18,290 nucleotides of DNA, from assembly GCA_945860575.1 (NCBI GenBank), contig CAMAQQ010000007.1, positions 1-18,290 on the forward strand. Direction: 5' to 3'. A program made the translations under genes and the position numbers. The notes under the pieces are model-generated. The model was not told the DNA's origin. It did not search any database and saw only the letters and a program-made list of their open reading frames with translations. The DNA is from Ferrithrix thermotolerans DSM 19514 (GTDB taxonomy: Bacteria; Actinomycetota; Acidimicrobiia; Acidimicrobiales; Ilumatobacteraceae). This document shows positions 1 through 6,491 of the stretch, in pieces (the stretch's first letter is position 1; the number at the start of each line of letters is the position of its first letter).

Positions 1-650
1 GGCGCGGGAACTGGAACCGGGGCGGCTTGCGCAATAGTTTGTGGTGCTGATCCGTTTTTATCGATGTAATCCAAAACATCTTCGCGCGTAATTCGATTTC
101 CAGGACCAGTGCCGACAAGTGTGTTGACATCAATGCCGTGATCCGAAACAAGGCGGCGCACTACTGGTGAAAGTAATTTGTTCGACGTATTCGCCGAGAT
201 TGGTGTTCGCGTTGCAGTTGCAAAACTGGCAACAGGTTGCGCGACACGAACTGGAGTTTGAGCAACTGGCGCGGGTACTGGCGCGGGGGCTGGAACTGGA
301 GCGACTTGCGCAACAGGTGTGGGCGCGGAGACTGGAGTGGGGGCTGGAACTGGAGCGGATTGCGCAACAGGTACAGGAGCGGGTGCAGGCGCTGGTTGCG
401 ACGTCGGTGCAGAATTCGCCGCACCAACAACAGCAATCACTGTGCCGACTGAAACAGTTTCGCCTTCATTTACGCGAATCTCAGTCAGAGTGCCAGCAAC
501 AGGAGACGGAACTTCTGTGTCAACTTTATCTGTCGAGACTTCAAACAATGGTTCGTCTGCGGCGACAGCGTCGCCAACTTTTTTAAACCAACGCGTAATT
601 GTTCCTTCGGTGACAGTTTCGCCAAGTTGTGGAAGTGTGATATCGGCCAT
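1..650 (-). CDS. Dihydrolipoamide acyltransferase (E2) of a 2-oxoacid dehydrogenase, N-terminal part
   Basis: The frame is open from the ATG at 650-648 to the left edge, giving 216 residues with no stop. Residues 1-76 form a biotinyl/lipoyl domain beginning MADITLPQLGETVTEGTI, with the lipoylation motif STDKVDTEV (Lys42). A long Pro/Ala/Val linker follows (about 79-150). Next is a peripheral subunit-binding domain (about 158-196; LSPVVRRLVSDHGID, then GPGNRITREDVLDYI) that holds E1 or E3, and then a second Pro/Ala linker. The catalytic acyltransferase domain lies outside the window. It sits 35 bp downstream of lpd on the same strand, so E3 and E2 are probably co-transcribed. In Actinobacteria one such E2 commonly serves the pyruvate and 2-oxoglutarate dehydrogenases together; which acyl group this one transfers cannot be decided from the part seen. 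Only one lipoyl domain is visible; family members can carry one to three. Confidence 0.95.
   Translation of the reverse strand, partial: MADITLPQLGETVTEGTITRWFKKVGDAVAADEPLFEVSTDKVDTEVPSPVAGTLTEIRVNEGETVSVGTVIAVVGAANSAPTSQPAPAPAPVPVAQSAPVPAPTPVSAPTPVAQVAPVPAPAPVPAPVAQTPVRVAQPVASFATATRTPISANTSNKLLSPVVRRLVSDHGIDVNTLVGTGPGNRITREDVLDYIDKNGSAPQTIAQAAPVPVPA
229..392. repeat. Degenerate 54-bp repeats encoding the Pro/Ala linker of E2
   Basis: Two adjacent units, 285-338 and 339-392, share the stretch GGGGGCTGGAACTGGAGCG and then a near-identical TTGCGCAACAGGT. The offset is exactly 54 bp, or 18 codons, so the reading frame of the E2 gene is kept. A more decayed copy is recognisable at about 229-284 (CAACAGGT followed by ACTGGAGTTTG). 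The first 40 bases of the window carry the same GGAACTGGA and CTTGCGCAA pieces, in the linker after the subunit-binding domain. On the coding strand the repeats read as Pro/Ala/Val-rich segments with recurring PVAQ. Such arrays are expected to gain or lose units. Confidence 0.7.
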
Positions 651-685
651 TTAATTTTCTCGCTATCTAGTCGTTGCTAAGTTTG

Positions 686-2086
686 TCATGCGTTGAAACT
701 TCTGCCGGTCAACGAGAGAATTGTCTCGCCAAACAGTTCACTAAGGCTCGGATGTGGCATCACGAACTCGGCGATCTCGTCAACTGAGGCCTCCCAGTTA
801 ACAGCCAAATAACCTGCTGCAAGTTGCTCTGTAACCCAAGGCCCAACCATGTGAACGCCAAGGACTTGACCCGCCGAGCCGTCGCGATTTTTTTTAGCGA
901 TCACTTTGACAAGACCATCAATTTCGCCGAGAATCATCGCTCGAGAGTTGGCGCGAAATTGATGTTTAGCGACAACGACTTCATGACCAGCTGCGCGTGC
1001 CTGCTCTTCTGAAGGCCCAGCCCATGCAACTTCTGGATGACAATAAATCGCCCATGGCACACGGTCGTACATAATTGGCGCCGCATTTTCACCACGCAAA
1101 TGTTTGATCGACAAAATTGCTTCGGCATATGCAACATGCGCAAGTTGCGGAGTATTAATAAGGTCACCAATTGCGTAAACACCAGCTTCGGATGTTTGAC
1201 AATATTCATCGACAACAACGAAACCCCGATCGTCGACTTTTACATTCGTGCCAACAAGACCCAACGCATCAGAAAACGCCCGGCGACCAATAGACATGAT
1301 CACGACATCAACAATCAAAGGATCGCCAGTCGCAAAAGTTATTTGCGTCGACCCATCTGGCAACGAGCTTTGACCCGTCACGACGATGCCGGTTTTGATA
1401 CTGATTTTCTTTTTGGTGAAACTCTTTACGACCACGTTTGCAACGTCAGGGTCAAGCCCCGGCAATATTTTTGGGGCGCCTTCAAGAATCGAAACTTGTG
1501 AGCCGAGGTCAGCGAATGTTGATGCAAACTCACACCCAATTGCACCACCACCGATAACCGCGATGCGTTTTGGAATGGTATTCAACATCAAAACTTCGTC
1601 TGAAGTCATGATTGATCCACCGATTGGAAAGCCCTTAATTGTTCGAGGCACTGAACCACTAGCCAAAATTACATTCGTTCCCTGAATTTTTTTCGCCGAA
1701 CCATCAGCCATCGCGATGTTCACCGTGCGATTTGCTTCGAGCGAACCCGTGCCCAAAATGTAAGTGACCTTTTTTGACTTCGTTAGGCCCGTTAATCCTT
1801 TGACCAGGCCGTCGACGATGCCTGCCTTGCGTGCTTGGCTAACTGCAAAGTCGATGCCCGTTGAATTTGCATTTATCCCAAATTCTGACGCGTGAGCGAC
1901 ATGGCGATTCGCCGCTGCCGTTTCAAGAAATGCCTTTGCCGGAATGCAACCACGGTTTAAACATGTACCGCCGATTGTGTCGCGTTCGACTAGGGCCACG
2001 CTCATTCCGCTAGACGCCGCATAAAACGCTGATGCGTAGCCACCAGGACCTCCGCCGATTACAACGAGATCAAATTGGTCTGCCAA
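686..2086 (-). CDS. lpd: Dihydrolipoamide dehydrogenase (E3)
   Basis: This flavoenzyme reoxidises the dihydrolipoyl group of 2-oxoacid dehydrogenase complexes with NAD+. The 466-residue length is usual for the family. Visible parts: the FAD-binding GGGPGG (11-16), the redox-active disulfide in GGTCLNRGCIPAK (Cys42 and Cys47), the NAD-binding GGGAIGCEFAS, the second FAD motif VYAIGDL, and the C-terminal interface motif HPSLSE that supplies the catalytic His-Glu pair. The start is a TTG (2086-2084): a stop lies upstream with no ATG or GTG between, the TTG follows an AGAAAGAG ribosome site by about 6 nt, and the MADQFDLVVIGGG N-terminus matches the family. The E2 gene follows after 35 bp. A perfect inverted repeat lies upstream at 2135-2162. 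Confidence 0.97.
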   Translation of the reverse strand: MADQFDLVVIGGGPGGYASAFYAASSGMSVALVERDTIGGTCLNRGCIPAKAFLETAAANRHVAHASEFGINANSTGIDFAVSQARKAGIVDGLVKGLTGLTKSKKVTYILGTGSLEANRTVNIAMADGSAKKIQGTNVILASGSVPRTIKGFPIGGSIMTSDEVLMLNTIPKRIAVIGGGAIGCEFASTFADLGSQVSILEGAPKILPGLDPDVANVVVKSFTKKKISIKTGIVVTGQSSLPDGSTQITFATGDPLIVDVVIMSIGRRAFSDALGLVGTNVKVDDRGFVVVDEYCQTSEAGVYAIGDLINTPQLAHVAYAEAILSIKHLRGENAAPIMYDRVPWAIYCHPEVAWAGPSEEQARAAGHEVVVAKHQFRANSRAMILGEIDGLVKVIAKKNRDGSAGQVLGVHMVGPWVTEQLAAGYLAVNWEASVDEIAEFVMPHPSLSELFGETILSLTGRSFNA

Positions 2087-2303
2087 GGGAACTCTTTCTT
2101 GTGAATGCCTTATTTATCGTAGCCGTCAGGGCACATGTCACGACAAAGACTTATCGTGACATTAGAAACAATTGCAACGAGCCCGCCAACAAAATGGCGA
2201 CTCCGCAGAGGAGCGAGACAAAAATCAGTTTTCGCGTGCTCACGAATAGTTATGATACGGCATTTTCAAGATTATTTAGCGCTGATCAGTTACTCTTACC
2301 AAT
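2087..2303. promoter_or_regulatory. Divergent intergenic region between lpd and the selenoprotein-like gene
   Basis: This 217-bp stretch is the longest non-coding region in the window and must hold promoters for both directions. Rightward, TATGAT at 2251-2256 is a plausible -10 box about 48 bp before the GTG at 2304; no convincing -35 is visible. Leftward, TACGAT (complement of 2116-2121) lies about 30 bp before the TTG of lpd, and its expected -35 position falls inside the left arm of the inverted repeat at 2135-2162. No clear Shine-Dalgarno sequence precedes the GTG at 2304. Promoter calls are by eye only. Confidence 0.4.
2135..2162. promoter_or_regulatory. Perfect 9-bp inverted repeat, possible operator
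   Basis: ATGTCACGA (2135-2143) is followed after 10 bp by its exact complement TCGTGACAT (2154-2162). The half-site centres are 19 bp apart, close to two helical turns, which suits a dimeric repressor or activator. It is placed 49 bp upstream of the lpd start, overlapping the likely -35 of lpd, and about 140 bp upstream of the thioredoxin gene. No T-run follows on either strand, so a terminator is unlikely. The cognate regulator is not in the window. Confidence 0.5.
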
Positions 2304-2870
2304 GTGAACAAATCGTTAAAACTAAGTAGACAATTTTTCGCGCCAATTTTGATCCTGGCGATTTTCGGATGTGGTTCAGATTCGGCAATGAAATCCGAAT
2401 CCGCAGATGCAACAGTTGAATCAACTTCGTCAATCGCACCAACCCCGTTGGAGCAAACAACAGCATCAAGAGCGAACTTTACGGCCCAACTTGTCGGCGG
2501 CGGAAATTTTGATAGCGCAGCGATGCTCGCGACGAAACCACTTGCATTCTGGTTTTGGGCACCTGGTTGAAGCACTTGTCGATTTGAATCAACCTCGGTC
2601 GAGGCTGCTCACAAAACCTGGCAAACAAAAGTAGCAATAACGGGCGTCGCTTGGAACGGCAGCGAGAAGTCGATGCAAAGTTTCATTGAAGATACCGGAA
2701 TAACTTTTGCCAACATCAATGACGGAGACGGCGATGTGTTCGCACGATTTGAAGTTCCGTATCAACCAGGTTGGGCGTTTGTTGCACGCGACGGAACAGT
2801 CACGACAAAAATCGGAGTGCTTTCAGAAGTAGAATTAGAAAAAGAATTGAACAGACTGGCCACAAACTGA
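2304..2870 (+). CDS. Putative selenoprotein: lipoprotein thioredoxin-fold oxidoreductase (MPT53/DsbE-like) with in-frame TGA
   Basis: Reading through TGA at 2568-2570 gives one continuous 188-residue protein. It has a lipoprotein signal (basic start, hydrophobic 11-21, lipobox-like AIFGC with Cys23), a Ser/Thr/Ala-rich tether (24-57), and a thioredoxin fold. The active site is F-W-A-P-G-[TGA89]-S-T-C92-R, where the TGA takes the place of the first Cys of CxxC, so the motif would be UxxC. The cis-proline is Pro155 in YQPGW. From memory, residues 124-166 (MQSF, NINDGDGDVFARFEVPYQP, ARDGT) align closely with Mycobacterium tuberculosis MPT53, a secreted disulfide oxidase with a normal CxxC. The likely role is extracytoplasmic thiol-disulfide or peroxide chemistry. 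The start is GTG, the only one that keeps the signal peptide. Many neighbouring genes end in TGA, so TGA is not reassigned genome-wide. The alternative is a Cys-to-stop nonsense mutation, but the intact frame of 99 codons beyond it argues against decay. Confidence 0.8.
2568..2570 (+). other. In-frame TGA, predicted selenocysteine codon (residue 89)
   Basis: The TGA falls in the same frame as both the upstream 88 codons and the downstream 99 codons (2304 and 2673 differ by a multiple of 3). It sits at the first catalytic position of a thioredoxin active site, the classic place for Cys/Sec exchange. The terminal TGA at 2868-2870 has no comparable hairpin after it, which fits the idea that only the first is recoded. 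Confidence 0.78.
2571..2609 (+). promoter_or_regulatory. Candidate bacterial SECIS element
   Basis: CCTC (2593-2596), loop GGTC (2597-2600) and GAGG (2601-2604) form a 4-bp stem with a tetraloop. It extends after a single A/C mismatch by two more pairs (C2590-G2607, A2591-T2606). An alternative outer pairing joins AGCA at 2571-2574, directly after the TGA, to TGCT at 2606-2609. The loop begins with G and is separated from the TGA by 26 nt. Known bacterial SECIS elements lie inside the coding region, with the apical loop about 16-37 nt after TGA and a G at the start of the loop; E. coli fdhF has a GGTCT loop. The stem is short, so this is suggestive rather than proof. Confidence 0.6.
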
Positions 2871-3223
2871 TGGGCATTCGATCTTTTGGCAAACGTTTAA
2901 CAGCCGACAATCTCGAAATTGATTCAGAGAGACTCTGCGAGCGATTTAAAGAATATGACTTCATCAATATCGCTGATTCACAAGGTCGCACTCGCACAAA
3001 ACTTGCTGGCGAGATCAAGCGCATGCGCATTAAACCGCGCAGTGGTGTGCCGGCGGTCGAACTCGTGATCAACGACGGCACAGGCGAAGCCACGGTCATC
3101 TTCAGCGGTCGACGCAATATTCCTGGTGTCGATCATGGCAAGTGCATCATGGTCGATGGTGTGCCGCATCGCGACGGAGGTCGCACGGTGATTTTGAACC
3201 CGGCTTACACCCTGCTCGGGTGA
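2870..3223 (+). CDS. OB-fold nucleic-acid-binding domain protein
   Basis: This 117-residue protein starts at the ATG that overlaps the stop of the thioredoxin gene (TGATG), so its translation is probably coupled. After a charged N-terminus (MGIRSFGKRLTADNLEIDSE) comes a single OB-fold: LAGEIKRMRIKPRSGVPAVE, then LVINDGTGEATVIFSGRRNIPGV, then KCIMVDGVPH and a final NPAYTLL. This is the pattern of short actinobacterial OB-fold proteins related to the tRNA-anticodon/RecG-type family. In mycobacteria a similar gene lies near ceoB and ceoC, as here. Its ligand and function are unknown. An open frame continues upstream to 2771 but lies inside the thioredoxin gene, so the overlapping ATG is preferred. 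Its end is 6 bp from the end of the convergent RCK gene. Confidence 0.85.
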   Translation: MGIRSFGKRLTADNLEIDSERLCERFKEYDFINIADSQGRTRTKLAGEIKRMRIKPRSGVPAVELVINDGTGEATVIFSGRRNIPGVDHGKCIMVDGVPHRDGGRTVILNPAYTLLG

Positions 3224-3229
3224 AAACTT

Positions 3230-3898
3230 TCAGCCGATCAAGATTTTTTGAATTGCGGCTTCGGCATCTTCGGTGATCAACACCATCACTTCGTCACCTG
3301 CGCGCAAAATTGTGTCACTTTCAGGCACGAGCACAACTTGATCACGAACGATCGCCACGACGGTCGCACTTCTAGGAAACTTTAATTCTTTCAGCGTCTT
3401 ATCGCATGCGGGTGACGCGACGGCCAAGGTAACTTCGGCGAGCTCGGCTTTGCCACCCTTGAAGTCCATAAGTTTTACGAAGTTACCAACCGAAACTGCT
3501 TCTTGAACCAGGCTCGTAATTAAGTGAGGCGTCGACACGGCAATGTCAATGCCCCACATCTCGTTGAACATCCAATGATTTTTTGGATTATTAACGCGCG
3601 CGATAACTCTTGGCGCGCCAAACTCTTGCTTTGCTAATAACGACACAACCAAGTTGTCTTCGTCGTCACCCGTTACAGCGGCAACAACTTCTGCGTCGGC
3701 AGCACCAGCCAGGCGAAGCACTTCAACATCACATGCGTCGCCGAGATGCCAACGAGCACCTTTGGCTTCTTCTTCTTTGCCGTAGTTGCGCACGACTGTG
3801 CGGTCGTTTTCGACAACGACAACATCATGACCCGCAGCGACGAGTTGCTCGGCCGTAAACCGACCGACGCTGCCACCACCGGCGACAATGATTTTCAC
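3230..3898 (-). CDS. TrkA/RCK-family potassium uptake regulatory protein (CeoC-like)
   Basis: This cytosolic 222-residue protein has the layout of a single-unit RCK protein. Residues 1 to about 120 form a Rossmann RCK_N domain, with the nucleotide-binding AGGGSVG (6-12) and an acidic residue closing strand 2 (VVVVEND, Glu30). Residues about 135-222 form an RCK_C domain ending GDEVMVLITEDAE. Such proteins bind NAD(H), ATP or other ligands and gate K+ transport. The start is a GTG (3898-3896) overlapping the TGA of the upstream RCK gene by 4 bp (GTGA), so the two are coupled and probably work as a hetero-pair, as CeoB and CeoC do in mycobacteria. No TrkH/TrkG-type channel subunit is present in the window; the neighbouring KimA-like permease is a possible but unproven partner. 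Confidence 0.92.
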   Translation of the reverse strand: MKIIVAGGGSVGRFTAEQLVAAGHDVVVVENDRTVVRNYGKEEEAKGARWHLGDACDVEVLRLAGAADAEVVAAVTGDDEDNLVVSLLAKQEFGAPRVIARVNNPKNHWMFNEMWGIDIAVSTPHLITSLVQEAVSVGNFVKLMDFKGGKAELAEVTLAVASPACDKTLKELKFPRSATVVAIVRDQVVLVPESDTILRAGDEVMVLITEDAEAAIQKILIG

Positions 3899-4548
3899 GA
3901 CTTGCCCATTTTTAGGAACTCGTCAAGTGAGTTGACAGAGTCTTTCTCGACTGCGAAATATGCGATGTCACCTTGTTGAACCAAGGTTTTCGCGTCAGGA
4001 ATAACGGCCGCACTCAAACGACGCAACACCGAAATGCGAGCACCTTTGATTTCAAGTTCAAGAATCTTTTCGCCTACCAAACTGTCGGGCAGTGCCCGCT
4101 CAACTAGTACGACAGACGAACTCGGGTCTGTCCATTCGACGGCCGGCAGATCGGGCAAAATTCGGCGCAAAATTCGATCTGACGTCCATTTGACGGTGGC
4201 GACAGTAGCGATGCCAAGACGCTCGTAGATTTCGGCACGCTTCGGGTCTGAGATGCGAGCGACAACTTTTTCAATTCCAAAACTTTCGCGTGCGACTCGG
4301 GCGACCAGAATATTTGAGTTGTCACCGTTCGTTACAGCCGCAACTGCACTGGCCTGTTTGACGCCCGCCTGTTCAAGAACATCACGGTCAAAGCCAATGC
4401 CAGTTATTGTCTGACCCGCGAAATTGTCACGGAGTCTAAAAAATGCGTCTGACTTACGATCAATGACTGCGACGCTGTGACCTGAAGAAACAAGGCTAAG
4501 TGCGAGTGTCGAACCAACGCGTCCACAACCAACAATCACTACATGCAC
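3895..4548 (-). CDS. TrkA/RCK-family potassium uptake regulatory protein (CeoB-like)
   Basis: This 217-residue RCK protein is the upstream partner of the pair. It begins MHVVIVGCGRVGSTLALSLV, with the Rossmann motif GCGRVG (7-12) and Asp30 at the end of strand 2 (VAVIDRK). The RCK_N domain continues with VTNGDNSNILVARVA and ISDPKRAEIYERLG, and an RCK_C domain follows from about residue 140. The GTG at 4548-4546 is chosen because it starts exactly at the first Rossmann strand. The open frame extends to 4656, but those 36 extra residues are not family-like and would overlap the divergent permease gene. It is divergent from the KimA-like transporter with only 64 bp between starts, so the two units may share control. 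Confidence 0.92.
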   Translation of the reverse strand: MHVVIVGCGRVGSTLALSLVSSGHSVAVIDRKSDAFFRLRDNFAGQTITGIGFDRDVLEQAGVKQASAVAAVTNGDNSNILVARVARESFGIEKVVARISDPKRAEIYERLGIATVATVKWTSDRILRRILPDLPAVEWTDPSSSVVLVERALPDSLVGEKILELEIKGARISVLRRLSAAVIPDAKTLVQQGDIAYFAVEKDSVNSLDEFLKMGKS

Positions 4549-4570
4549 GGATCTAAGCCTATGCCAATAA

Positions 4571-4599
4571 CTTCGCCAACTACTGCCTGTTGTGCGAAG
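4571..4599. promoter_or_regulatory. Imperfect inverted repeat between the divergent K+ genes
   Basis: CTTCGCCAAC (4571-4580), an 8-nt loop, then GTTGTGCGAAG (4589-4599) pair over 10 bp with one bulged T (4593). It occupies nearly half of the 64-bp region between the RCK gene and the permease, where both promoters must lie. It could be an operator for a dimeric regulator or a hairpin in a leader RNA. The space is too short for a ydaO-type c-di-AMP riboswitch, which controls some kimA genes in Firmicutes. Confidence 0.4.
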
Positions 4600-4612
4600 A
4601 TAGTAAACCGAA

Positions 4613-6475
4613 ATGGCGATTTCTCCCTCTGCACTTAAGCGTTTCTTGATTGGCAAACCAATTGCTAGCTCTGAAGACGCGCATCACCGACTCTCAAAAA
4701 AGATTGCGTTGCCAGTTTTTGCGAGCGATGCAATTTCGAGCACTGCTTATGCGACCGAAGAAATTCTGATCGTATTTTTGTCGCTCGCGGCAGTCGGTTT
4801 GACTGCCTTCGACAACTTGGTGCCAATTTCGATTCTCGTAATTTTGCTGTTGGCAATTGTCGTCAGCAGTTATCGACAAACCATTTATGCCTACCCGAAA
4901 GGTGGCGGCAGTTACGTGGTGTCGCGCGAAAATCTGGGCCGCTCACCTTCGCTCATAGCCGGCGCGTCAATGCTCGTTGACTACATCTTGACGGTTGCCG
5001 TATCGGTAAGCGCTGGTGTGGCGGCAATCGTTTCGGCTTTTGAAAACTTGTTGCCATACCGAGTTGAACTTTGTGTCGGGTTCATCCTGGTTGTCACGCT
5101 GGCGAACTTGCGGGGCATCAAAGAGTCGGGCGCGCTGTTCGCGCCACCGACCTACTTATATGTATTGAGTCTCGCTTCGCTGATCATCGTTGGTCTATAC
5201 AAGGTTTACTTTCAAGATTTGGGGCCAATTGATCATTCTGATGCTTACGCACAAGAACTCTTGTCTGGTCAAAAGACATTGACGATATTTTTCTTCCTCA
5301 AGGCTTTTTCTTCGGGTGCGGTCGCTTTGACCGGTATTGAGGCTGTCGCCGATGGAGTGCCGGCGTTCGAAAAACCAGAAGCAAAAAATGCTTCAAAGAC
5401 TTTGATGTGGATGGCTGTAATTCTCGGCACTTCATTTTTTGGTCTGAGTGTTCTCGCCCAAAAGATTCAGCCGATCAAAGATCACGAAGGTGAAATCAAA
5501 ATCACCGTGCTGGCTCAAATGGCCGAGCAGGTCTATGGCGGTAGAAACATATTTTTCTACATCACACAGTTTGCAACTTTCGGAATTTTGATCTTGGCAG
5601 CGAACACTGCGTATGCCGACTTTCCGAGATTGTCGTCGATTATCGCTAAAGATAATTATCTGCCGCGCCAGTTGATGAATCGTGGCGACCGACTTGTGTT
5701 CTCGAACGGAATTATTTTTCTCGGAATAGCAGCAAGCGTGCTCGTTATTGCGTTCGGTGGCATCGTCAATGCTTTGATACCTCTATATGCGGTTGGCGTA
5801 TTCACCGGTTTCACACTCAGCCAATTTGGCATGCTGGTTCGCCATCAAAAACTCAAAGAACCTGGTTGGCAATTGCGCGCCTTCTTTTCTGGCGTCGGTG
5901 CACTGACTACTTTTTCCGTCGCTGGAATCGTCGTTGTAGTCAAGTTCACTGATGGAGCGTGGATTCCGGCGGTGATTATCCCGACGATGATGGCAATTTT
6001 CTTGGCGGTCAATCGCCACTACACACGAGTGAGATCGTTCTTGCAGATTGAAGAGGGTTACATTGCGCCACGCCGAACACACACTGTTCTCGTGCTTGTA
6101 GGTTCAGTAAATAAGGGCGTTCTGCAGGCCGTAAAATATGCCGAAAGTTTGCGACCCGACAGGCTTCTCGCCCTTTCGGTTGTCGGCTCGCCAGAAGAAA
6201 AGACAGCGCTTGTCGACGACTGGGCGAAATACGGGATGACTACCGAGCTTGAGACGCTCAACGACGACTTCAGAAACCTAACGGACACGATTTTGACTCA
6301 CATCAATCGCATAGATGACGAAGACAGTGATGACATAATCACCGTCGTCATCCCCGAATTTGTGACGGCTCTTCGCTCGCAATGGTTGCACAATCAATCG
6401 GCGCTTGCGATTAAGGCTCGCTTGCTGTACCGCAAAAATACTGTTGTTACCTCGGTGCCAATCGTTATTGAGTAA
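4613..6475 (+). CDS. KimA-like potassium transporter (APC/KUP-type permease)
   Basis: This 620-residue protein has a membrane domain of about 12 hydrophobic helices (roughly 33-470) and a soluble C-terminal domain (about 480-620). From memory it shares long signature runs with Bacillus subtilis KimA (YdaO): KRFLIGKP at the N-terminus, SDAISSTAYATEE, YPKGGGSYVVSRENLG, LVDYILTVAVSVSAG, LKAFSSGAVALTGIEA, SNGIIFLG, and LIPLYAVGVFTGFTLSQ. The polar residues around the K+ sites reported for KimA have counterparts here: Asp39, Tyr46, Asp123, Thr127 and Ser131. KimA is a proton-coupled K+ importer inhibited by c-di-AMP through its C-terminal domain. Homologues in Actinobacteria are usually annotated only as amino acid permeases. 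The position next to two RCK K+ regulators supports a K+ role over amino acid uptake. It starts at ATG, and the next gene follows after 16 bp. Confidence 0.87.
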   Translation: MAISPSALKRFLIGKPIASSEDAHHRLSKKIALPVFASDAISSTAYATEEILIVFLSLAAVGLTAFDNLVPISILVILLLAIVVSSYRQTIYAYPKGGGSYVVSRENLGRSPSLIAGASMLVDYILTVAVSVSAGVAAIVSAFENLLPYRVELCVGFILVVTLANLRGIKESGALFAPPTYLYVLSLASLIIVGLYKVYFQDLGPIDHSDAYAQELLSGQKTLTIFFFLKAFSSGAVALTGIEAVADGVPAFEKPEAKNASKTLMWMAVILGTSFFGLSVLAQKIQPIKDHEGEIKITVLAQMAEQVYGGRNIFFYITQFATFGILILAANTAYADFPRLSSIIAKDNYLPRQLMNRGDRLVFSNGIIFLGIAASVLVIAFGGIVNALIPLYAVGVFTGFTLSQFGMLVRHQKLKEPGWQLRAFFSGVGALTTFSVAGIVVVVKFTDGAWIPAVIIPTMMAIFLAVNRHYTRVRSFLQIEEGYIAPRRTHTVLVLVGSVNKGVLQAVKYAESLRPDRLLALSVVGSPEEKTALVDDWAKYGMTTELETLNDDFRNLTDTILTHINRIDDEDSDDIITVVIPEFVTALRSQWLHNQSALAIKARLLYRKNTVVTSVPIVIE

Positions 6476-6491
6476 CTAGCATTGCCGCTAT

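Noticed and set aside
319..654. Plus-strand open frames over the E2 linker, Gly/Thr-rich
   Set aside because: They are mirror frames of a GC-biased Pro/Ala repeat; the minus-strand frame has clear lipoyl and subunit-binding domains.
2304..2570. A short stand-alone lipoprotein of 88 residues ending at the TGA
   Set aside because: It would end in the middle of a thioredoxin active site (FWAPG), and the missing half continues in the same frame directly afterwards.
2568..2570. TGA read as tryptophan or glycine through a variant genetic code
   Set aside because: Most of the complete genes in the window use TGA as their stop, several in 4-bp overlaps, so TGA is not globally reassigned.
4549..4612. 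c-di-AMP (ydaO-type) riboswitch ahead of the KimA-like gene
   Set aside because: The spacer is only 64 bp, far shorter than that riboswitch, and its conserved cores are not visible.
3895..4656. Long form of the CeoB-like protein starting at 4656
   Set aside because: The extra 36 residues are not family-like and overlap the start of the divergent permease; the GTG at 4548 begins exactly at the Rossmann fold.
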